From CAYNYM01 sp049366815 (lineage in GTDB: Bacteria; Desulfobacterota; DSM-4660; Desulfatiglandales; HGW-15): a stretch of DNA of 17,424 nucleotides. The stretch lies in assembly GCA_049366815.1 (NCBI GenBank), contig JBMNCO010000058.1:1-17424 (forward strand), read 5' to 3'. The translations under genes were made by a program, and so were the position numbers. The notes under the pieces are model-generated. The model did not search any database and was not told the origin of the DNA. It was given only the letters and a program-made list of their open reading frames with translations. Position 1 is the first letter of the stretch, and each line of letters starts with the position of its first letter. Below, piece by piece: positions 1-5,679 of this stretch.

Positions 1-17
1 GCGTTTTGATCCTTCAT
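1..17 (-). CDS. Start of a further gene, cut by window edge
   Basis: Only the first codons are present, reading Met-Lys-Asp-Gln-Asn from an ATG at 17. A GAGGAG ribosome binding site lies at 34-29, 11 bases before the ATG. It follows the DUF5320-like remnant (stop at 51) on the same strand, so it is probably the next gene of the NifX/radical-SAM operon. The product cannot be named from five residues. Confidence 0.5.
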
Positions 18-50
18 TCCGGTTTTTTCTCCTCAAACAATGTTGCACTT

Positions 51-194
51 CTATTTGTTTTTTAGATCGCTTATCCTGGCCTCATTGCTCTCCAGTTGAT
101 CGCGAAGTTCCATGACCGTTTTTTTCAGTCCCTCTATGTTCTGTTTACCGTAAAAATGTGAGAGCGGGGGGTGGTCCGGGGGCCGGAAATTCCC
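51..194 (-). pseudogene. C-terminal remnant of a DUF5320-like protein
   Basis: The open frame has no start of its own in this stretch. It ends in a charged helical tail (IEGLKKTVMELRDQLESNEA followed by a few more residues) preceded by a Pro/Gly-rich stretch. Proteins of the DUF5320 family have a Gly-rich N-terminal half and exactly this kind of C-terminal coiled coil, and they commonly sit beside NifX-like and radical SAM genes. Here the Gly-rich N-terminus is missing. Upstream, in a different frame, lies the 5' end of a NifX-like gene, so a deletion probably joined the two. The family call rests on tail character and context and is tentative. Confidence 0.4.
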
Positions 195-211
195 TTTCTC
201 TGCACTACTTT

Positions 212-316
212 TTACCGTGTTTCCGGATCGACAAGGAGAAAGTAGGCACATCTCTCGAAGCGGGTCTCCACCGTGTCTTTTAGACCCGGCCCGGTGGATG
301 TGACGGCTATCTTCAT
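212..316 (-). pseudogene. Truncated NifX-like (FeMo-cofactor family) gene
   Basis: From an ATG at 316 the reading is MKIAVTSTGPGLKDTVETRF and then ERCAYFLLVDPETR, followed at once by TAA. This is a typical N-terminus of the dinitrogenase iron-molybdenum cofactor family (PF02579), including the 'D..V..RF.RC.YF..VDP' pattern. Normal members run to about 100-125 residues; this one stops at 34. A GGGAG ribosome binding site lies about 9 bases upstream of the ATG, so the start is intact and the loss is at the 3' side. The sequence after the stop does not resume a NifX pattern in any frame. It is the third NifX-like domain in the left module. Confidence 0.6.
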
Positions 317-352
317 AACAATGGTCTCCCGTGTCTGCACCTTCCAAGGGAT

Positions 353-1309
353 TCAAGGGTGGGCATGGTGCCTTTCCTCTCTTCTTACCGCGGCATAATA
401 GACCGTCCCGTCTTTTCGTTCCCCTCGGATTTGTCCCGTCCGCATCAGACGGCCGAGATATTTTGACACTTCGTTGAGATGCATGCCGAATCCCTCGGCG
501 ATCTGGTCCTCTGAGCAGGGTCGGCGTTGCAACATGGAAAGAATGGCCTTCTGATTGGTCTCTATCCTGAGATTTTTATCGACCTTGAATTCCGCGATGA
601 TTTCCGCCGGGGGGTGAAAAAGACCGCAGAGGGAGGACATATGCTCTTCGGCAAGGGGCAGGGCGAAATCCTCTGCAGGGGGCCGGACAACGGTGTTGAG
701 CTGAATGCGATCCGGCTCGATTTCCGCGGCCCGGGCCGCGATCCGTTCCACGTCCGAAGGCATCGAGTTCATCCCCTTGACCAAAACGACCTCCATCCAG
801 AGTTGGCCCCGGAAATGCCTTCTGAACGCCCTCTGACCCTCTATAAGCTGCTGGAAATTCAACAGGGGATGCGGACGATTCACCCAGCGGTAGGAGGCCT
901 GATCCCAGGCGCTCAGGGAAACCTTCACGACGTCCGCAAGTGACGCCTCATCCTGCACCTCCGGAAGATGAAGCAAGGTTGCGTTGGTCAGGAGAACCAC
1001 GGGTATGCTGCAATTTTTTTTCACATACCTGAGCACTTCCCCAAAACGGGAATGGAGCGTGGGTTCCCCTGAACCTGAGAGGGTGATATAGTCCGCCTGG
1101 CCCCGCGTCTTCAGCCATTCTTCAATTTCCGAGATGACTGCATCCGTGGGGACGTATTCTTCCCGGACGACCGTCTTGTTTGTCGTGCGTCCAAGCTGGC
1201 AGAATACGCAGTCCAGGGTGCAGGTTTTGTAGGGCGTCAGGTCCACACCGAGCGATCGCCCGAACCGGCGGGAAGGGACCGGTCCGAATAGATAATTTCC
1301 TTGTGCCAT
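353..1309 (-). CDS. Radical SAM protein, COG0731/TYW1-like, with C-terminal winged helix
   Basis: The 318-residue protein has the radical SAM cluster motif C30-x3-C34-x2-C37 (sequence CTLDCVFC), which binds the [4Fe-4S] cluster that cleaves S-adenosylmethionine. An SGSGEPTL motif at 78-85 contributes to SAM binding. The N-terminal 'YLFGPVPSRRFGRSLGVDL' is characteristic of the COG0731 group, related to wybutosine enzyme TYW1 but not assigned a substrate in bacteria. Residues about 250-310 look like a winged helix-turn-helix, seen in many members. An AGGAG site lies before the ATG and overlaps the stop region of the NifX-like gene; the genes are 15 bases apart, so they are co-transcribed. The neighbours suggest a role with metal clusters or metal-binding proteins; that is inference. 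Confidence 0.85.
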   Translation of the reverse strand: MAQGNYLFGPVPSRRFGRSLGVDLTPYKTCTLDCVFCQLGRTTNKTVVREEYVPTDAVISEIEEWLKTRGQADYITLSGSGEPTLHSRFGEVLRYVKKNCSIPVVLLTNATLLHLPEVQDEASLADVVKVSLSAWDQASYRWVNRPHPLLNFQQLIEGQRAFRRHFRGQLWMEVVLVKGMNSMPSDVERIAARAAEIEPDRIQLNTVVRPPAEDFALPLAEEHMSSLCGLFHPPAEIIAEFKVDKNLRIETNQKAILSMLQRRPCSEDQIAEGFGMHLNEVSKYLGRLMRTGQIRGERKDGTVYYAAVRREERHHAHP

Positions 1310-1324
1310 AATCCAGTCTTTCTC

Positions 1325-1681
1325 CTAAAATACTTGATCCTTCGAAATCTCGCATCCCGGCATTCTATAGTCTTTTCGATAGATATGGCCGTCGATAAAT
1401 GCCTTGAGGATCTTGTCGGCGGCTCCCGTGGCGAAAGGAACAATCTGTATCCTTCTGGCCTCGATGAGATTTGCATAAAAATCGCTTATTCCGCCGCATA
1501 TCAGGACGTCCACCCCCAATTCAGCCAACCGTTCGACCCGTGAAAAGGGGGATTTGTACTCGAAGGGTTCGAGACGCTTATTCTTTGTCCCGCGCCCTTC
1601 GATATCTGCGACGAGAAGCGTTCCCGCTGAGTCAAAAAGGGGTGAAATGCGGTTCTCCCAAACGGTCAAGGCCACCTTCAT
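1325..1681 (-). CDS. NifX-like dinitrogenase iron-molybdenum cofactor family protein
   Basis: The 118-residue protein belongs to the small PF02579 family, whose characterised members (NifX, the NifB C-terminus, NafY) bind iron-molybdenum cofactor or its precursors. Many relatives outside nitrogen fixation have unknown cargo. It has the family pattern: beta-rich start MKVALTVWENRISPLFDSAG, a central VDVLICGGIS turn, and a second alpha/beta unit. I chose the ATG at 1681 over one nine bases earlier (1690), because GGAGG at 1695-1691 touches the earlier ATG but sits 9 bases from the chosen one. No nif structural genes are in view, so nitrogen fixation is not implied. A sigma-54 promoter lies 35 bases upstream. 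It is the first gene of an operon continuing into the radical SAM gene. Confidence 0.85.
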   Translation of the reverse strand: MKVALTVWENRISPLFDSAGTLLVADIEGRGTKNKRLEPFEYKSPFSRVERLAELGVDVLICGGISDFYANLIEARRIQIVPFATGAADKILKAFIDGHIYRKDYRMPGCEISKDQVF

Positions 1682-1715
1682 TGGAGACATCCTCCGAGAT
1701 CTGACAGGTAGAGCA

Positions 1716-1730
1716 GCAACTTGTGTGCCG
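1716..1730 (-). promoter_or_regulatory. Sigma-54 (-24/-12) promoter of the NifX-like operon
   Basis: On the minus strand the sequence is CGGCAC-ACAAG-TTGC, against the consensus TGGCAC-N5-TTGC. Only the first base differs, and the invariant GG and GC are exactly 10 bases apart. Transcription would start near 1704, leaving a short leader holding the GGAGG site of the NifX-like gene. The gene directly upstream encodes a sigma-54 activator, which strongly supports the call. Confidence 0.78.
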
Positions 1731-1826
1731 GATGGGGATGATGGTCCTGAAACTATTTAAAACGACGTGTTTTCAGATAATTATCAGGAAAAAAGAAAAA
1801 AGGTGGATGGATTGATTGAGATTTCA

Positions 1827-1842
1827 GTCGCATTAAGGCGAC
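1827..1842. promoter_or_regulatory. Candidate enhancer dyad 1 (GTCGC-N6-GCGAC)
   Basis: The dyad GTCGCATTAAGGCGAC has 5-base arms around 6 bases. Its centre is about 130 bases upstream of the predicted start of the sigma-54 promoter, in the usual range for an enhancer-binding protein. An equal dyad lies 32 bases further upstream. It could alternatively act as a hairpin at the end of the activator mRNA. Confidence 0.5.
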
Positions 1843-1858
1843 GTTGATCGTGGATCGA

Positions 1859-1874
1859 GTCGCCATTGTGCGAC
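1859..1874. promoter_or_regulatory. Candidate enhancer dyad 2 (GTCGC-N6-GCGAC)
   Basis: The dyad GTCGCCATTGTGCGAC has the same arms and spacer length as dyad 1 but an unrelated spacer. The 32-base centre-to-centre distance is about three helical turns, placing both sites on one face of the DNA. It ends two bases past the stop codon of the activator gene. Confidence 0.5.
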
Positions 1875-1875
1875 C

Positions 1876-3276
1876 CTATAGATCGCCTTTTGTTTCGGTC
1901 CGCCCGTCCACTTCAGAGAGATGAATGCCCAGCCTTTTGATTTTCCGATATAAGGTGCTCTTGTGGATCCCCAACTCCATGGCGGCGGCGAATCGGTTGT
2001 ATTGATTACGTCTGAGGGCGTCTAAAATGACTTGGGCTTCCGCCGACTCTTTGGCGCTGTTGATACTTGTCCGGGCCGCGGGCGGGGAAATGGAGAGCCT
2101 GAGATGCTCGGGTAAGCAGTGCAGTTCAATCCGGCCCTCGGGGCAGAGAACGAAGGCGTGTTCAATGATGTTTTCCAGTTCGCGGATGTTCCCGGGATAG
2201 TTATGAAACATGAGCATTGAAATGGCCTCTTGGCTGATTCCCTTGATTGACTTTCCCTGCAGCCTGTTGAATCGCCCGATGAAGTGTTTCACGAGCATCG
2301 GGATGTCTTCTTTTCGCCTTCGAAGGGGGGGGAGGTCCAGGCGCACCACGTTGATTCGATAGAAAAGATCGCGGCGAAACCGTCCGCTTTTCACCAGGTC
2401 GGCAAGGTCTGCGTTCGTAGCGGCGATCACACGCACATCGGCCTTGACCGATCTGGTGTCGCCGAGGGGCTGATAGGTCCTTTCTTGAAGCACGCGCAGG
2501 AGCCGGACCTGAAAGGCCTCCGTAAGGTCGCCTATCTCATCCAGCAGGATGGTCCCGCCTTCGGCAAGAGCAAAATGCCCTGGCTTGTCCTTTTTGGCGT
2601 CGGTGAAGGCCCCGGCCTTGTATCCGAAAAGCTCCGATTCCAGCAGCGTATCCGGCAAGGCGCCGCAGTTGATGGCGACAAAGGGCTTCTCCCTTCTCTC
2701 GCTCAGATCATGGATCGCCTTGGCCAAAAGCTCTTTTCCGGTCCCGGTTTCTCCCTGGATCAATATCGTGCTGTCGCTTCTCGCCACCTGGGGCAGGATC
2801 CTGAATATCTTGTCCATTGAAGGGCTCCGGCTGACCATGTCCCCGACCTGGTACCGCCCCTCCAATTCCTTGCGCAGTTCCTCGAGCTGGCTCATGTCAC
2901 GGAATGTCTCCACACCGCCAAGCACCCTGCCGTTCTCGTCTTTGAGTAATGAGGTGCAGACCACTACCGGAATCCGGCGTTTCTGACTGTCAACAATGTA
3001 GGTGGCAGTGTCGACAAAGGCCCTACCCAATTTCATGGTCCTCCTCAGGGCACAGTCCGTTTCGCACATGTTGGAGCGGAAAACCTCCCAACAGTGTTTC
3101 CCCAAGGCCTTTTCCCGGGTAATACCCGTAATTTTCTCGGCCGCGCCGTTAAATGAGGTGACCCGCCACTCGTGGTCCACGGTGAAAACCCCATCAGAGA
3201 TACTGTCAAGAATAATCTCCGTGACATGGTTTGGAATCCGGTAGAGGCTGTTTTTTTCAGTCAAATTTTTCGTCAT
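1876..3276 (-). CDS. PAS-domain sigma-54-dependent transcriptional activator
   Basis: The 466-residue protein has three parts. A PAS sensor lies at about 20-135, with cysteines C62, C71 and C75 (HCWEVFRSNMCETDCAL), a pattern suited to redox or metal sensing. An AAA+ sigma-54 interaction domain lies at about 145-390, with Walker A GETGTGKE at 175-182 and Walker B GGTILLDEIGD at 240-250. A Fis-type helix-turn-helix lies at about 424-452. The sigma-54 contact loop reads GAFTDA at 222-227 instead of canonical GAFTGA. I chose the ATG at 3276 because residues read upstream of it do not resemble the family; no strong ribosome binding site precedes it. It lacks a receiver domain, so the signal is probably sensed directly. 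The adjacent sigma-54 promoter and dyads suggest it activates the NifX-like operon. Confidence 0.9.
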   Translation of the reverse strand: MTKNLTEKNSLYRIPNHVTEIILDSISDGVFTVDHEWRVTSFNGAAEKITGITREKALGKHCWEVFRSNMCETDCALRRTMKLGRAFVDTATYIVDSQKRRIPVVVCTSLLKDENGRVLGGVETFRDMSQLEELRKELEGRYQVGDMVSRSPSMDKIFRILPQVARSDSTILIQGETGTGKELLAKAIHDLSERREKPFVAINCGALPDTLLESELFGYKAGAFTDAKKDKPGHFALAEGGTILLDEIGDLTEAFQVRLLRVLQERTYQPLGDTRSVKADVRVIAATNADLADLVKSGRFRRDLFYRINVVRLDLPPLRRRKEDIPMLVKHFIGRFNRLQGKSIKGISQEAISMLMFHNYPGNIRELENIIEHAFVLCPEGRIELHCLPEHLRLSISPPAARTSINSAKESAEAQVILDALRRNQYNRFAAAMELGIHKSTLYRKIKRLGIHLSEVDGRTETKGDL

Positions 3277-3342
3277 GCCGTGTACCGTAGTGTCTCCGTT
3301 CTTTCTCCGGGGCGATTTCCCCCAGTCATTGAGATTCCATTC

Positions 3343-3378
3343 GAAAATTATCCCATTACGGAGGGGCCATGGGAATCT
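3343..3378 (+). repeat. Dispersed repeat C, copy 1
   Basis: The 36-base sequence begins GAAAATTATCCC and contains GGAGGGGCCATGGGAATCT. It matches 9183-9218 at 35 of 36 positions. It lies between the CDF-NifX gene and the activator gene and abuts the CDF stop codon (3380-3378). Related copies with more divergence are at 9370-9415 and 15126-15161. Confidence 0.85.
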
Positions 3379-4622
3379 TACAAACCCTTTGCGACTATCT
3401 CCTTGATCGCCTGACCCATCTGTTCCGCTGATAGGATATGTATCTTCACAGCGCTGTTTGAAAGGACATACCCCGGTCCTTTGTGGGAAACATCTTCCTT
3501 CATCCCGACGTGTTCCACTCCCTGCGCCACCAGCCACTCCGCAACACGAAGGCCTTTTGCGGTCTCGACCGATCGGTGAGGATTTTCCAGGATCTCCTGT
3601 TTTTCAATCTCTTTGTCTTTTCTCCGTAAGTGGACGATGACAAAGAAGGGCGCTTCTCCGAAATGGTTGCTTATTTTCCCCTTTTCATCCGCAAGGGGCA
3701 GAGCGATCCGGTCATGGGACCGCTCTTGGGGTCCATAGTGGATGACGACTTTTTCAACGTGTCTGACCTGATGCCGGATTTTTGATTCAATTTCTTTGCT
3801 GACCTGGTGCGCCCTTTCAAGGTCGTCGGTCTTCAGGGTTATGGTCGCCTGTATAAATCGGAACCGACCGGCGTTCCTTCCGATAAGAGACTTGATTTCG
3901 CTCACCATCGGGTCGCTTTTTATGATTTCACGGATCGTGTCCAGAGTTGAAACGTCGATCGACGCATCGAGAAGCACCCGCATGCCGTCTGAGAGCAATT
4001 CCCATCCTGCGTGGATGATAAAAAGGATGATCAATCCGGCGCCGATCTGATCAACCGTCACACCCAGGATATTCCAATCGAGGCCGAAATAGCTGATGGT
4101 CACCGAAACCAAGACCACAACGGAGGAGAGGACATCCACCTGACGGTGTCGGCCCTCGGCGACCAGAGTGGGGGATTCGGTCCTTCGTCCGATACTTATC
4201 GCATATTGGCCGAAAATGAGTGTGGCGACGGTTCCGGCAAAGAGCAGTATGATGTAAATGAAAGAGATACGGGGTATACTCCCGCCGGAAAACACGACCT
4301 CCCGGATGACCTCGTAGCCGCTGATGAAGATAAAAAGTGCGATCACAACGGAGGCGACGTTTTCAAGCTTATACAGGCCCATTGGAAAGGACGGCGTCTT
4401 CTTGCTCGACAGCCTTACTCCGCCGTAAATCGCGAGGGATGCGACGGCATCGGTCCCTGAGTCGATGGCACTGGCGGTAATGGCGAGACTCCCGGAAAAA
4501 AAGGCGAGAAAGGCCTTCATGACGGCAAGCAAAAGATTCAGCAGGAATGCGTACCCCGCAACCCTGTTGATCTGCCTCGTCTCGTCGTTGCCTGAAAAAG
4601 GCCTGTCCGTCGTTCTTTCCAC
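3378..4622 (-). CDS. CDF cation-efflux transporter fused to a NifX-like domain
   Basis: This 414-residue inner-membrane protein has a cation diffusion facilitator N-terminal part (about 15-300). Transmembrane helices lie from about residue 20 to 215, followed by a cytoplasmic CDF domain (about 220-298, ending VEKVVIHYGP). The metal-site residues D54-x3-D58 in helix 2 and H159-x3-D163 in helix 5 match the tetrahedral site of YiiP/FieF (Zn2+/Fe2+, proton antiport). Residues about 304-414 (RIALPLADEKGKISNHFGEA onward) form a complete dinitrogenase iron-molybdenum cofactor-type domain. E. coli FieF is about 300 residues and lacks this extension. The start is GTG at 4622 with only a weak ribosome binding site. 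It lies 28 bases after the ZIP gene, so import and efflux proteins are co-transcribed. The metal is not determined by sequence. Confidence 0.88.
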   Translation of the reverse strand: MERTTDRPFSGNDETRQINRVAGYAFLLNLLLAVMKAFLAFFSGSLAITASAIDSGTDAVASLAIYGGVRLSSKKTPSFPMGLYKLENVASVVIALFIFISGYEVIREVVFSGGSIPRISFIYIILLFAGTVATLIFGQYAISIGRRTESPTLVAEGRHRQVDVLSSVVVLVSVTISYFGLDWNILGVTVDQIGAGLIILFIIHAGWELLSDGMRVLLDASIDVSTLDTIREIIKSDPMVSEIKSLIGRNAGRFRFIQATITLKTDDLERAHQVSKEIESKIRHQVRHVEKVVIHYGPQERSHDRIALPLADEKGKISNHFGEAPFFVIVHLRRKDKEIEKQEILENPHRSVETAKGLRVAEWLVAQGVEHVGMKEDVSHKGPGYVLSNSAVKIHILSAEQMGQAIKEIVAKGL

Positions 4623-4650
4623 CTGTTTCGATCCAGATCCTGTCTTTTTC

Positions 4651-5376
4651 TCAAATGGCTCCGAGCAGCATAACGAAAACCACGCCCGCTATTAAGGAAA
4701 AAATGGTCGTGTGATTGGTGCCGGCACAGGAGTGGGGAATGAGTTCGTCCGCCGTGATGTAGATCATCAAACCCGCCGTTGCGCTGATCAGGAGGCCGGC
4801 CGCCTGAGGCGATACCTGCTGGAAAAGGTATCGCGCCGTCACATACCCTATCAGGATGGGAACGGCTGTGACGGAAGAAAGCAGAAAGGCCTTCATCCTC
4901 CTGCCCGTCGAATGGTAGTAGGGCGCCGATGAGCAAACACCCTCAGGGATATTGTGAATGGCTATGGCAAGGGCTATCGTAATGGAGACCCTCGTTTCAG
5001 TGACGGACCCGATCGCAATGGCCATTCCCTCAGGGAAGTTGTGCAGAAACATCCCCAGGATCAGAAAGACCGAGGTGCGTTCAAGGTTGCATCCTTGCTC
5101 CTGGGCGCAGAGCCGCGGGTGGATGTGTGGAATGATCTTGTCCAGGGCATACATGGCCAGCGCACCCAAAACCACGCCGAGGACGGAGATCCCCGGTGAT
5201 GAGATGCTGAGGCTTTCCGGTATCAGTTCGATGAAAGAAATGGCCAGCATGACTCCGGCTGCAAAACAGAGCATATTGCAGATATAGCCGAATGAAGGCA
5301 TCTTTAGGATGCCTATCGCCGAGCCGATGACAGGTCCTGAAACCGCTATAATAACTATCCAGATCAAAGGGTCCAT
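4651..5376 (-). CDS. ZIP-family divalent metal transporter
   Basis: The 241-residue membrane protein has the two ZIP signature motifs: HNFPEG at 112-117 (helix 4) and HNIPEG at 141-146 (helix 5). These form the binuclear metal site for Zn2+ or Fe2+. The first half has IELIPESL, the conserved helix 2 motif, and a His-containing loop (PHIHP, 83-87) between helices 3 and 4 that may bind metal. About eight hydrophobic segments are visible, as expected. The length is near that of E. coli ZupT (257) and GufA-type members. It is paired with the CDF efflux gene 28 bases downstream, which suggests metal homeostasis. Its upstream gap holds a hairpin repeat and no clear promoter. Confidence 0.88.
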   Translation of the reverse strand: MDPLIWIVIIAVSGPVIGSAIGILKMPSFGYICNMLCFAAGVMLAISFIELIPESLSISSPGISVLGVVLGALAMYALDKIIPHIHPRLCAQEQGCNLERTSVFLILGMFLHNFPEGMAIAIGSVTETRVSITIALAIAIHNIPEGVCSSAPYYHSTGRRMKAFLLSSVTAVPILIGYVTARYLFQQVSPQAAGLLISATAGLMIYITADELIPHSCAGTNHTTIFSLIAGVVFVMLLGAI

Positions 5377-5446
5377 GCGATTTACCGTTCATTTAGAGGT
5401 TTTGTCAGGTATTCGACGCCTGCCGGGAGAACCTGTTAAAATCATC

Positions 5447-5524
5447 GTAACACTTTAGCCCCTTGAAAAATTCGAAAGGAAATCATGATTTCCACACAGT
5501 TATTGGAAAGGGCTAAATTCATAC
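5447..5524 (-). repeat. Hairpin repeat B, long form (78 bp)
   Basis: Read on the minus strand it has the same ends as the 46-bp copy at 10153-10198 (GTATGAATTT at one end, TGTTAC at the other). It carries about 32 extra bases in the middle. The first 33 bases (5447-5479) match 10166-10198 inverted at 30 of 33. Arms TTTAGCCC (5454-5461) and GGGCTAAA (5510-5517) pair. The insert includes a perfect palindrome GGAAATCATGATTTCC at 5478-5493. It fills most of the roughly 300-base gap between the antiporter and ZIP genes, where I see no gene. Confidence 0.75.
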
Positions 5525-5679
5525 AAATCATCAGAGGAAATCCATCTTCTGTTTTCAGCGTATCCGGGGCCCCCCGCTTCATCGTGAAAATAGAATATCC
5601 GTCACTCCTGTCCTGCAATTTCAAGGTCCTGTGCCAAGGCCGGACAGGCCCATAGCAATGATCCTTGGGGCCGCTTATT

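Noticed and set aside
3277..3537. 87-residue N-terminal extension of the sigma-54 activator
   Set aside because: The extension has no family-like content and runs through the repeat C region and the end of the CDF gene; the ATG at 3276 starts the homologous part.
5442..5624. 60-codon minus-strand frame
   Set aside because: It begins with TTG, has no family match, and half lies in hairpin repeat B.
5621..5636. TGGCAC followed by CTTGA as a sigma-54 promoter for the ZIP gene
   Set aside because: The -12 box is off by one base and lacks the GC, and it lies about 250 bases upstream.
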